Assembly: GCA_028291265.1 (NCBI GenBank) | Contig: JAQGIK010000056.1 | Span: 62,001 to 126,000 of the forward strand | Source of the DNA: Caulobacter sp. | GTDB lineage: Bacteria; Pseudomonadota; Alphaproteobacteria; Caulobacterales; Caulobacteraceae | Length of the DNA: 64,000 nt | Direction: 5' to 3' | Part shown: positions 50,484 to 59,214 of the stretch, in pieces | Numbering within the stretch: position 1 is the first letter of the stretch | How the letters are laid out: each line of letters opens with the position of its first letter | The notes under the pieces: generated by a model | The model's input: only the letters and a program-made list of their open reading frames with translations | Database searches by the model: none | What the model was told of the DNA's origin: nothing | Position numbers and translations under genes: made by a program

Positions 50484-51173
50484 GGTCGTTTCGCCAATAG
50501 ACCATCAACCCCGCCGACAGGATGTGGAAGAGGTTAAACGGGCCCAGGACCGCTGGATAGGGCTTGAGGAACTCCCAGACGAAACGCTGGCGCCGTAGGC
50601 GATGCAGAGGGCGTAGAAGCCGCGCTGCAGGGCCCAGGGCCGCCGTCTGGCCAGGCCGAACAGGTAGGCGGCCAGGAAGACGGCCATGGTCAGGGACTCG
50701 TAGATCTGCACCGGATGGCGGCCGACGCCGTCGCCCAACTCGACGGCCCAGGGCAGGGATGTGGGCGAGCCATAGGTGCCGTCGGTCAGGCCGGTGAACA
50801 GGCAGCCCCAGCGGCCGATGACGACGCCGAGCGCGAACGGGGCGGTGAACACCCCGCCGGTCGAGCCCTTCACGCCGCGCACGGCCTTGTAGAGCTCGAC
50901 CCCGACGATGGCCCCGACCAGGGCCCCCGCGACGCTGTGCGACAGGGCGGGGTGGGGTCCCTGCAGGCTGCTGAGCGACCCCGCCAGCCAGGCGCCGGGC
51001 ACGGCGCCGAGGGCCAGGGCCACGAAGTAGCCGGGGCCGGTCTTCATGGCCAGCGCCTGCGTCGCCTCCCGCAGCCGCCAGCGCGACACGGCCCAGCCAA
51101 GCGCCAGGCCGCCGCCCCAGGCCAGCAGGTCGAAGACGATGTGGGCGTAAGGCGCGGTGGGGACGTGGATCAT
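50458..51173 (-). pseudogene. Lgt-like (prolipoprotein diacylglyceryl transferase family) gene with one-base frameshift
   Basis: The frame from ATG 51173 gives an integral membrane protein with Lgt-family features: VVIGRWGCLFTGLTDGTYGS around residue 118, SLPWAVELGDG, and RHPVQIYESL near residue 152. After GFYALCIAYGA (residue 195) this frame turns into low-complexity Ser-rich sequence and stops at 50505. Adding one base near 50589 restores QRFVWEFLKPYPAVLGP, NLFHILSAGLMVYW and a stop at 50458, a natural Lgt-type C-terminus (238 aa). So either this copy is disrupted or there is a sequence error. It is shorter than and distinct from a canonical Lgt, which must be encoded elsewhere. topA lies 20 bases upstream on the same strand. 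Confidence 0.75.
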
Positions 51174-51193
51174 GCCGTCCCCACCGGCTCAGG

Positions 51194-53860
51194 TCAGGCC
51201 TTGGCCTTGGGCGCGGCCTTCTTCGCCGCCGCCTTCTTCTTGGCGACCACGGCCTTGCCGGCGATGCGCTTCTCGGCCGGATTCTTGGCCGGCGGCTTGT
51301 CGCCCGGCTTCTTGGCGGCCTTCACCGCCGGAGCCTTCTTCGCCGCCGCCTTCCTGACCGGTTTCTTGCCGCCGCCTTTGGCGACGCGCTCGGCGATCAG
51401 GCCGACGGCCTCCTCGAGGGTCACCTCCAGCGGGTCCTTGCCGCGCGGCACATTGGCGTTGGTCGAGCCGTGCTTGATGTAGGGCCCGAAGCGGCCCGAC
51501 AGGATCTTGATCGGCGCGCCGTCTTCCGGGTGGTTGCCCAGTTCCTTCAGCGCCGAGGCCTGACCCCGCGCGCCACGTCCGCCGGCCCGCTTCTCGGCCA
51601 GCACCGCCACGGCGCGGTTCAGGCCGACGTCGAACACCTCGTCGGCGCTCTCCAAGTTGGCGTAGGTGCCCTCGTGCAGCACATAGGGTCCATACCGGCC
51701 GATACCGGCCTGGATCATCTTGCCGCCCTCGGGATGCGGCCCGACATCGCGCGGCAGCTCCAGCAGGCGCAGGGCCTTGTCGATATCCATCGTTTCCGGC
51801 GACCAGCCCTTGGGCAGGCTGGCCCGCTTGGGCTTCTCGCCGGCCTCTTCGACATAGGGGCCGAAACGGCCGTTCTTCAGCCACACCGCCTGCATGGTCT
51901 TGGGGTTCACCCCCAGCTCGCGGTCAGTGACCTCGGCGGCGTCGCCGTCGCCTTCCGACTGGGCGATCGGCCGGGTGAAGCGGCACTCGGGATAGTTGGA
52001 ACAGCCGATGAAGGCCCCGAACTTGCCGGTCTTCAGCGACAGGCGGCCGGTGCCGCAGGTGGTGCAGAGGCGCGGGTCGGAGCCGTCTTCCTTCTGCGGG
52101 AAGATGTGCGGGCCGAGGCTCTCGTTGAGGGCGTCGAGCACCTGGCTGACGCGCAGCTCGCCGATGCCGTCGGCGGCGGCGTGGAAGTCGGTCCAGAACT
52201 CGCGCAGCAGCGCCTTCCAGTCCAGCTTGCCGTCGCTGACCAGGTCGAGCTTCTCTTCCAGCCCGGCGGTGAAATCGTATTCGACGTAGCGGGCGAAGAA
52301 CTGCTCGAGGAAGGCCGTGACCAGCCGTCCCTTGTCCTCGGGGATGAAGCGGTTCTTCTCCATCCGCACATAGGCGCGGTCGCGCAGCACGGTCAGGATC
52401 GAGGCGTAGGTCGAGGGCCGGCCGATGCCGAGCTCTTCCATCTTCTTGACCAGGCTGGCTTCCGAATAGCGCGGCGGCGGTTCGGTGAAGTGCTGGTCGG
52501 CCTTGACGTTCAGCACCCGGGCGGCGGCGCCCTCGTTGACGGCCGGCAGGCGGGCGCCATCCTCGTCCTCGGCGTCGTCGCGGCCCTCTTCGTAGACGGC
52601 GAGGTAGCCGGGGAACTGGATGACCTGGCCGGTGGCGCGCAGGCCGGTGTGGCCGTCGCCGCTTTCCAGCTCGATGGTCGTGCGTTCGATGCGGGCCGCT
52701 TCCATCTGGCTGGCGATCATCCGCTTCCAGATCAGCTCGTAGAGCCGGCCCAGATCGCCATCGAGGCGCAGCTTGCCGGGATTGCGGTTCAGCGAGGTCG
52801 GCCGGATGGCTTCGTGGGCTTCCTGGGCGTTCTTGGCCTTGGTCTTGTAGATGCGGGCGCTCTCGGGGACGTAGTCCTTGCCATAGAGGCCGGCGATGAC
52901 CTCACGGGCCTCGGTCAGCGCTTCCGGCGCCGCCTGCACGCCGTCGGTCCGCATGTAGGTGATCAGGCCGACGGTCTCGCCGCCGATGTCGATGCCCTCG
53001 TACAGCTTCTGGGCCGCCTGCATGGTGCGCTGGGCGTTGAAGCCGAGCTTGCGGCTGGCTTCCTGCTGCAGGGTCGAGGTGGTGAAGGGCGGGGGCGGGG
53101 AGCGCCGCGCCGGCTTCTTCTCGACCGAATGGATGCTGAAGGCGGCGGCCGAGACGGCGTCGCGCGCCGCATGGGCGGTCGCCTCGTCGCCCAGGTCGAA
53201 CTTGGTCAGCTTCTTGTCGGCGTGCTTGACCAGGCGGGCGGTGAAGGGCTCGGCCCCGGCCGAGACCTCGGCGTCGACGCTCCAGTATTCCTGGGTGCGG
53301 AACTTCTCGATCTCGACCTCGCGGTCGACGATCAGGCGCAGCGACACCGACTGCACGCGGCCGGCCGAGCGCGAGCCCGGCAGCTTGCGCCACAGCACCG
53401 GCGACAGGGTGAAGCCGACCAGATAGTCGAGCGCCCGCCGCGCCAGGTAGGCGTCGACCAGTTCCATGTCGATCTGGCGCGGGTGGGCCATGGCGTCGAG
53501 CACGGCGGTCTTGGTGATGGCGTTGAAGGTGACGCGGCTGACGGCCTTGTCCTTGATCGCCTTCTTCTTCTGCAGGATCTCCAGGACGTGCCAACTGATG
53601 GCCTCGCCTTCGCGATCCGGGTCGGTGGCCAGGATGATGCCGTCGGCGCCCTTCAGGGCGTCGGCGATGTCGCTGATGCGTTTGGAGGACTTGGCGTCCA
53701 CCTCCCAGAACATCGCGAAGTCCTCGTCCGGCTTCACCGACCCGTCCTTCGACGGCAGGTCGCGGACGTGGCCATAGGACGCCAGAACGGTGAACCCGGG
53801 CCCCAGATATTTGTTGATGGTCTTGGCCTTGGCCGGGCTCTCGACGACGACGACGTGCAT
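51194..53860 (-). CDS. topA: DNA topoisomerase I
   Basis: Type IA topoisomerase that relaxes negative supercoils. I chose ATG 53860 (888 aa), which begins at the conserved MHVVVVESPAKAKTINKYLG; TTG 53881 would add seven residues. The Toprim acidic motif is ATDPDREGEAISWH, the catalytic Tyr302 is in GLITYMRTDG, a single C4 zinc motif is CTTCGTGRLSLKTGKFGAFIGCSNYPEC, then repeated topo C-terminal modules (KPKRASLP, GRYGPYVLHE, SGRFGPYIKHG) and a Lys/Ala-rich tail typical of alphaproteobacterial TopA. Confidence 0.96.
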   Translation of the reverse strand: MHVVVVESPAKAKTINKYLGPGFTVLASYGHVRDLPSKDGSVKPDEDFAMFWEVDAKSSKRISDIADALKGADGIILATDPDREGEAISWHVLEILQKKKAIKDKAVSRVTFNAITKTAVLDAMAHPRQIDMELVDAYLARRALDYLVGFTLSPVLWRKLPGSRSAGRVQSVSLRLIVDREVEIEKFRTQEYWSVDAEVSAGAEPFTARLVKHADKKLTKFDLGDEATAHAARDAVSAAAFSIHSVEKKPARRSPPPPFTTSTLQQEASRKLGFNAQRTMQAAQKLYEGIDIGGETVGLITYMRTDGVQAAPEALTEAREVIAGLYGKDYVPESARIYKTKAKNAQEAHEAIRPTSLNRNPGKLRLDGDLGRLYELIWKRMIASQMEAARIERTTIELESGDGHTGLRATGQVIQFPGYLAVYEEGRDDAEDEDGARLPAVNEGAAARVLNVKADQHFTEPPPRYSEASLVKKMEELGIGRPSTYASILTVLRDRAYVRMEKNRFIPEDKGRLVTAFLEQFFARYVEYDFTAGLEEKLDLVSDGKLDWKALLREFWTDFHAAADGIGELRVSQVLDALNESLGPHIFPQKEDGSDPRLCTTCGTGRLSLKTGKFGAFIGCSNYPECRFTRPIAQSEGDGDAAEVTDRELGVNPKTMQAVWLKNGRFGPYVEEAGEKPKRASLPKGWSPETMDIDKALRLLELPRDVGPHPEGGKMIQAGIGRYGPYVLHEGTYANLESADEVFDVGLNRAVAVLAEKRAGGRGARGQASALKELGNHPEDGAPIKILSGRFGPYIKHGSTNANVPRGKDPLEVTLEEAVGLIAERVAKGGGKKPVRKAAAKKAPAVKAAKKPGDKPPAKNPAEKRIAGKAVVAKKKAAAKKAAPKAKA

Positions 53861-53996
53861 GAAGTGTGGCTTGAATCTCAAATGCGGGAGGCCGATGGGC
53901 CCCCCTCAAGGGCGCGGAAGGTGCGTCGCCCGATGGGGGAATGTCAACGCACGGTCGAATCAAGTGGTGTCTGCGGGCCAAATTGCCACGGTAGCG

Positions 53997-54026
53997 GCCA
54001 CCTTCTCCCGACAAGCGGGAGAAGGA
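53997..54026. repeat. Partial family B repeat element
   Basis: The hairpin half of the family B element (ACCTTCTCCC, loop, GGGAGAAGGA) in the inverted orientation, without the TCGGATGAGGGC half. It lies between divergent topA and the ExoD-like gene, and is single here rather than paired. Confidence 0.75.
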
Positions 54027-54126
54027 CCCCCTTTTCGAGGTCGCGTCTCATCCAACAATCGACAAGATTTCCATTTCTTCACGGGCGCGTGAAATGCGCC
54101 TCCCTATATACTCGCCACCAAGCCCC

Positions 54127-54774
54127 ATGACCGAGTCTGCCCATCCGCCCCGCGTCTCCGAAATCCTCGCCGGCATCGCCGCGCAGGAGCATGAGACCGT
54201 GTCGGTCAGCGACGTCACCCACGCCTTCGGCGACCGGGCGTTCGGGGCGCTGATGTTCGTGTTCGCCGCGCCGCTGGCCCTGCCGATGCCGCCGGGGGTT
54301 TCGGCGGTGCTCGGCGCGCCGCTGCTGTTCATCACCGTGCAGTGGATGATCGGCCGCGATCACCTGTGGCTGCCGGGGGTGATCGCCAACCGCACCATGA
54401 GCCGCACCGACTATGTGGCCCTGATGGGCAAGCTGACGCCCTACCTGGCCTGGCTGGAGCGGCGACTGCGCCGCCGGCTGACCATCCTCTACGGGCCGAT
54501 CATCGACCGGCTGACCGGGCTGTTCTGCGTCATCCTGGCGACCATCGTCTTCCTGCCGATCCCGTTCGGCAACATGCTGCCCAGCTTCGCCATCGCCGCC
54601 TTCGCGCTTGGCCTGGCCGAGCGGGACGGCGTCGCCGCCTTGCTCGGCTGGCTGAGCGGCCTGATCAGCATCGGCATCCTGGCCCTGCTGTGGAAAGCCA
54701 TCGTCGCCGCCACCCTGGTCTTCTTCGGGGTGCTCGGCGGCAACCTCGGCTGGTTCGCGGGTCTGTTCAGCTAG
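54127..54774 (+). CDS. ExoD-like membrane protein
   Basis: Protein of 215 aa in the ExoD family named after a Rhizobium exopolysaccharide synthesis gene. It has a soluble N-terminus (VSEILAGIAAQEHETVSVSDV) and about four membrane segments; GDRAFGALMFVFAAPLALPMPPG and LERRLRRRLTILYGP are typical, and FLPIPFGNMLPSFAIAAFALGLAERDG is the strongest family signature. ATG 54127 was chosen over ATG 54094, because CTATATACTC near 54105 looks like promoter sequence. Biochemical role is uncertain. It overlaps the convergent esterase by 4 bases. Confidence 0.82.
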   Translation: MTESAHPPRVSEILAGIAAQEHETVSVSDVTHAFGDRAFGALMFVFAAPLALPMPPGVSAVLGAPLLFITVQWMIGRDHLWLPGVIANRTMSRTDYVALMGKLTPYLAWLERRLRRRLTILYGPIIDRLTGLFCVILATIVFLPIPFGNMLPSFAIAAFALGLAERDGVAALLGWLSGLISIGILALLWKAIVAATLVFFGVLGGNLGWFAGLFS

Positions 54775-56354
54775 GTTCCCTGCTGGATGAAGGGGACCTT
54801 CTCGAACAGCCGCCGCTCTTCGCCGCGCGGGTCGTCAACCAGCTTCGGCTCGACATTCCAGACCATCGTCTGCCGCCGCGCCAGCGAATAGGGCTCCCAG
54901 CGCGGCAGGCCTTCGCCGTTCGGATCGCCGCTGTACGCAAAGCGGATGAAGGCGTCCATCATCAGGCCGCTGACGCGCTTCGCATCTTCTCCCGTCCCCG
55001 TGATCACCCCCGGCGCGTCCAGCGTCCCGAACACCAGGGGGATGTCGAGGGTATGGGGCGCGCCCCACATGCCGCCGTCCTTGGGCGAGGCCCAGTCGAG
55101 CTGGTAGGCGAACACCGGCGAGCCCTGTTTCGCCCGCAGTTCGGCCTCGACGATAGCGGCCCGCCAGGAGCGCGAGGCGGTGGTGGCGGCGAAGAAGACG
55201 TCGCTCGGCGAATAGGCCGGATAGAGCTCGCGATAGCGGCCGATGACGAGGCCCGGGTCGATGTCGACCCGCATGTTGGCGACCAGCTTGCCGGGCAGTT
55301 CGTCCCAGGTCAGGGCGTACATGGCCGGGTCGCTGAAGAAGCCGCGCGTCTCGTCGTGGGTGTTGCCGATCATCATCGGGATGGCGGCGCTCTGCCGCGG
55401 GGCGTCGGGATAGAAGGGATGGCGGGTCAGGCTGCGCTCGTCCAGCACCGGTCCGAAATAGAGACCGCCCGAACCGATCACCGGATCGGTCGCCCCCAGC
55501 GCCTCGACGATCCGCGCCGCGGGCACGGTGGCCAGGTCTTCGGGACGGACCTTCAGGGCGTCGAGCAGCGCCTGTGTCCGCCGCGTGGCGTTGCCGGGGC
55601 CCGAGGCGGTCAGCTGCTGGCCGCTCATGGTGGCGGCCCGGTGGAACAGGCCCCCGGCCGCCGGCATGGCCATCAGGGTGGCGATCTTGGCCCCGCCGCC
55701 GGACTGGCCGAACAGCATGACCCGGTCCGGATCGCCCCCGAAGGCGGCGATGTTGTCCCGCACCCACTGCAAGGCCAGCACCAGGTCCAGCATGCCGGCG
55801 TTGCCCCCATCGAGGTACCTGCCCTCGAAGCCGGGAATCAAGCGGTTGAAATAGGCGTAGCCGAACGGGCCCAGCCGGTGGTTGGCGGTCACCACCACGA
55901 CATCGCCCCGGATCGCCAGCCGCGCGCCGTCGTACCAGGGGCTGGAGCCCGTCCCGGTCATGTAGGCGCCGCCGTGGATGTAGAGCATCACCGGCCGCTT
56001 CGCCGCGTCGGCGCCGGGCGTCCAGACGTTGAGGAACAGGCAGTCCTCCGACTGATCCTCCTCCTTGCCCCGCTGCGGCGAGGCGTGGCCGTAAGATGTG
56101 CAGGGCAGGGGCGTCTTCCACGGCGTCGGCGCGGCCGGCGGCTGAAAGCGGCGCGGCCCGGTGTCGGCCCCGTAGCGGACGCCCTTGAAGACCAGCAGGC
56201 CGTTCTCCCGCAGGCCCTGCACCGGCCCGTGAACCGTCCGCACGACGGGATCGCCGCGCTTTGCCGAAGCGTTTCCGGCCAGCGCCATCGTCGCCAGACC
56301 GGTCGTCGCCGCCAGAACGCGACGCCGGCTGATGAGGGGTGTTTCGCTGCTCAT
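54771..56354 (-). CDS. Carboxylesterase type B, Tat-exported
   Basis: Alpha/beta hydrolase of 527 aa. The twin-arginine signal is SRRRVLAATTGLATMALAG near the N-terminus. EDCLFLNVWTP and the oxyanion motif YIHGGAYMTG are typical of the family; the nucleophile is in LFGQSGGGAKIATLMAMPAA, and the acidic and His triad members lie in NTHDETRGFF and GAPHTLDIPLVFG. It would hydrolyse carboxylic esters outside the cytoplasm; the substrate is unknown. The catalytic set appears intact. A short GH43-like gene remnant starts 54 bases from it on the other strand. Confidence 0.9.
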   Translation of the reverse strand: MSSETPLISRRRVLAATTGLATMALAGNASAKRGDPVVRTVHGPVQGLRENGLLVFKGVRYGADTGPRRFQPPAAPTPWKTPLPCTSYGHASPQRGKEEDQSEDCLFLNVWTPGADAAKRPVMLYIHGGAYMTGTGSSPWYDGARLAIRGDVVVVTANHRLGPFGYAYFNRLIPGFEGRYLDGGNAGMLDLVLALQWVRDNIAAFGGDPDRVMLFGQSGGGAKIATLMAMPAAGGLFHRAATMSGQQLTASGPGNATRRTQALLDALKVRPEDLATVPAARIVEALGATDPVIGSGGLYFGPVLDERSLTRHPFYPDAPRQSAAIPMMIGNTHDETRGFFSDPAMYALTWDELPGKLVANMRVDIDPGLVIGRYRELYPAYSPSDVFFAATTASRSWRAAIVEAELRAKQGSPVFAYQLDWASPKDGGMWGAPHTLDIPLVFGTLDAPGVITGTGEDAKRVSGLMMDAFIRFAYSGDPNGEGLPRWEPYSLARRQTMVWNVEPKLVDDPRGEERRLFEKVPFIQQGT

Positions 56355-56408
56355 GAGGCGATGATACCGGTTACCTTCGATATTTCACGCAGTTTTCGCG
56401 AGCATCCC

Positions 56409-56709
56409 ATGATGATCGATCGACGAACAGCGCTGGGCCTGGCGGCGGCATCGACGGTGGCCTCCGCCGCCAAGGCCGCGCCGCGATGGCCAGCCTCGTC
56501 GTCTCTTCCTTCGCCTGACCAACGACGAGCAGACCGTCAGCCTGCACACCAGCCCCGATGGCCTGGCCTGGACCCGCCACGACGTCCGCTTGGAGGTCAA
56601 CGGCTACCACCACAACACGGCGGGCGACTTCCTGAGCCTGCGCCCGGGCCTCTACGCCTCGGGACAAGGCGAGGCCCGCTTCCGCAACCTGCGCCACCGG
56701 GCGCTCTGA
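56409..56709 (+). pseudogene. Remnant of an exported GH43-like glycoside hydrolase
   Basis: The first frame starts at ATG 56409 and gives a typical signal segment (MIDRRTALGLAAASTVASAA), then runs into meaningless Pro/Arg-rich sequence. From about 56482 a different frame reads RRLFLRLTNDEQTV, SLHTSPDGLAWTRHDVRLEV, NGYHHNTAGDFLSLRPGLYA and ARFRNLRHRAL before TGA 56707, resembling the C-terminus of family GH43 beta-xylosidase/arabinosidase-type enzymes. The catalytic propeller between the two ends is missing. This looks like a gene reduced by a large internal deletion plus a frame change. Family assignment is by pattern memory. Confidence 0.6.
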
Positions 56710-56747
56710 GGCTTTCTGCACAGGGCTTGCTGGTGTAGTCCGGGCCC

Positions 56748-57524
56748 ATGAGCACGACCGATACCTGGACCGTCGCCGGCCGCACCTTCAGCTCCCGCCT
56801 GATCGTCGGCACCGGCAAGTACAAGGACTACCAGACCAACGCCGACGCCGCCCGCGCGGCGGGGGCCGAGATCGTCACCGTGGCCGTGCGCCGGGTGAAC
56901 CTGACCGACCGGACCCAGCCGCTGCTGATGGATTTCGTCAAGCCGGACGAGTTCACCTACCTGCCCAACACCGCCGGCTGTTTCACCGGCGAGGAAGCGG
57001 TGCGCACCCGGCGCCTGGCCCGCGAGGCCGGCGGCTGGACCCTGGTCAAGCTGGAGGTGCTCAGCGACCCCAAGACCCTCTACCCCGACATGGAAGAGAC
57101 CCTGCGGGCCCTCAAGCTGCTCGTCGCCGAGGGCTTCGACGTCATGGTCTACTGCACCGACGATCTGGTCTATTGCCGCAAGCTGGAGGAGGCGGGGGCC
57201 GCCGCCATCATGCCGCTGGGGGCGCCGATCGGTTCGGGGCTGGGCATCCAGAACAAGGTCAACCTGCGCCTCATCGTCGAGCAGACCACGGTGCCCGTCC
57301 TCGTCGACGCCGGAGTCGGCACGGCCAGCGACGCCACCATCGGCATGGAGCTGGGCTGCGACGGCATCCTGATGAACACCGCCATCGCCGAGGCGAAGGA
57401 TCCGATCCTGATGGCCAGCGCCATGAAGCATGCGGTCATCGCCGGCCGCGAAGCCTACCTCGCCGGCCGCATGCCGCGCCGCCTGTATGCCGATCCGTCA
57501 TCGCCGCTGGCCGGCCTCATCTAA
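56748..57524 (+). CDS. thiG: Thiazole synthase
   Basis: Forms the thiazole ring of thiamine from 1-deoxyxylulose 5-phosphate, dehydroglycine or iminoglycine, and ThiS thiocarboxylate. It is 258 aa. [21 protein letters not shown] starts the barrel, the Schiff-base Lys is in [18 protein letters not shown], and [17 protein letters not shown] and [11 protein letters not shown] bind phosphate. All are intact. No thiS, thiO or thiE is next to it, and no TPP riboswitch is recognisable; the 38 bases upstream follow a gene remnant. Confidence 0.95.
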   Translation: MSTTDTWTVAGRTFSSRLIVGTGKYKDYQTNADAARAAGAEIVTVAVRRVNLTDRTQPLLMDFVKPDEFTYLPNTAGCFTGEEAVRTRRLAREAGGWTLVKLEVLSDPKTLYPDMEETLRALKLLVAEGFDVMVYCTDDLVYCRKLEEAGAAAIMPLGAPIGSGLGIQNKVNLRLIVEQTTVPVLVDAGVGTASDATIGMELGCDGILMNTAIAEAKDPILMASAMKHAVIAGREAYLAGRMPRRLYADPSSPLAGLI

Positions 57525-57579
57525 AAGTCGCCATTGTTCCGTAGTGGTCTAACCTGACGAGTCTTGGGAGGGACGGCGC

Positions 57580-59211
57580 ATGAAGACCGCATGGCTGCTG
57601 GGCGTGGGCCTTGCCATCCTGGTTCCAACCGCCCAGGCGGCGCAGTCGGCCCAGGCGTATCGGCCGCCGGCCCTTTCGCCCATGTGCCTCACCGCCGACA
57701 GCGAGGGCGGCCCGGCCGAGGCCAAGCCGCTGAAACCGCCGCCGATGTCGGCCGACTTCGGCAACGGCCGGTTCAAGGTCGGCGCCAACGCCGAGGGCCA
57801 GCGCTGGTTCGACTATGGCCTGCAACTCGGCTGGGCCTTCAAGCACGAGGAGGCCACCGCCGCCTTCGCCGAAGCCATGCGGCTGGATCCCGACTGCGGC
57901 ATGTGCGCCTGGGGCCATGCCTGGTCGCTGGGGCCGACGATCAACTTCGGCATCGGGCCGGAGGACCTGGTCAAGGCGCGCGAGGCCGCGGCCAAGGCCA
58001 ACGTCCTGCTGGCCAAGGGCAGCGAGCGCGACCGCGAACTGGGCGCCGCCCTGACCCTCCGCTACGCCGGCAAGGGCGACAACAGGGCCTTCGCCAGGGC
58101 CATGGACGCCCTGGCCACCAAATACCCCACCGAGGATCCGATCTGGGTCTGGGCCGCCGACGCCTGGATGATCGCCGACCAGCCGGCCCGCTCGATGCCG
58201 CTGCTGGAAACCGTCCTGGCCCGCAGCCCGAACGACGCCGGCGCCATCCACTTCTATATCCACGCCAGCGAATGGATCGGTTCGCCCGGCAAGGCCGAGG
58301 CCTACGCCGACAAGCTGCAGGCCATCGCGCCGGCGGCCAGCCACCTGATTCACATGCCATCGCACACCTACTACCAGATCGGCCGCTACAAGGACGCCGC
58401 CCGCGCCAACCTCGACGCCATGGATGTCGACGCGGCCTGGGTGAAGCGCACCGATGGCCCCGCCGATCTCTTCAAGGTCGGCTACTACGGCCACAACGTG
58501 AACTTCGCGCTGGGCGGGGCCATGATGGCCGGTGACGCCCAGGCGGCGCTGAAGATCGGCGGGGTGTACCGCGCCATCGACATGGCCAAGGTCAACCCCT
58601 GGATCCGGGCGGGCTCGTCGGTGAGCTGGTTCGCCTATGGCCGCTACGGCGACATCGACCAGCTGCTGGCGGCGCCCAGGCCGACCCATCCGCTGCACCG
58701 GGCCATGTGGCGCTATGCCCGCGGCGAGGCGCTCAGCCGCCGGGGCGACGCCGTCGGAGTGCGGGCCGAGGCGGCGGCCATCGCGGCGGCGCGGCCGGCC
58801 ATCGCCAAGGGCGATTCCAGCGACTACATCGCCTTCGTCGATGTCGCCCATGAGGTGCTGCTCGGCCGGGCGGCGATGCTGGAGAACAACCCGCGCGAGG
58901 CGGCCCGCCATTACTACAAGGCGTCGCTGCAGCAGGAGCGGGACCTGCAGGGCCGCGATCCGCCCCCCTGGTGGTACCCGGTCCGCCGCTCCTACGCCGC
59001 CGCCCTGCTGGCTTCGGGCCAGACCGACAAGGCGCTGAAGGAGACGGACAAGGTCCTGGCCAAATGGCCCCACGACCCCCTGACCCTCGTCGTCGCCAGC
59101 CGCGCCGAAGCCAGGAAGGGCAGGGCGGACGCCGCCGGCGAGCGGATGAAACAGGCCGGGCGTGAGTGGGCGGGGCCGAGTCTGGTCTCGGTTTCAGCGG
59201 GCCAGATCTGA
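57580..59211 (+). CDS. Exported TPR-repeat protein of unknown function
   Basis: Protein of 543 aa with a signal peptide (TAWLLGVGLAILVPTAQA). Repeated helical pairs follow; the clearest TPR-like units are FDYGLQLGWAFKHEEATAAF, FYIHASEWIGSPGKAEAYAD and SHTYYQIGRYKDAARANLDA. Conserved His residues cluster in AIHFYIHASE and HLIHMPSHTYYQIG, and MRLDPDCGMCAWGHAW contains a CxxC. Such proteins occur widely in bacteria without a known role; the His and Cys positions suggest possible metal or haem binding (inference). It is followed convergently by the DsbA-like gene 3 bases away. Confidence 0.7.
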   Translation: MKTAWLLGVGLAILVPTAQAAQSAQAYRPPALSPMCLTADSEGGPAEAKPLKPPPMSADFGNGRFKVGANAEGQRWFDYGLQLGWAFKHEEATAAFAEAMRLDPDCGMCAWGHAWSLGPTINFGIGPEDLVKAREAAAKANVLLAKGSERDRELGAALTLRYAGKGDNRAFARAMDALATKYPTEDPIWVWAADAWMIADQPARSMPLLETVLARSPNDAGAIHFYIHASEWIGSPGKAEAYADKLQAIAPAASHLIHMPSHTYYQIGRYKDAARANLDAMDVDAAWVKRTDGPADLFKVGYYGHNVNFALGGAMMAGDAQAALKIGGVYRAIDMAKVNPWIRAGSSVSWFAYGRYGDIDQLLAAPRPTHPLHRAMWRYARGEALSRRGDAVGVRAEAAAIAAARPAIAKGDSSDYIAFVDVAHEVLLGRAAMLENNPREAARHYYKASLQQERDLQGRDPPPWWYPVRRSYAAALLASGQTDKALKETDKVLAKWPHDPLTLVVASRAEARKGRADAAGERMKQAGREWAGPSLVSVSAGQI

Positions 59212-59214
59212 CCG

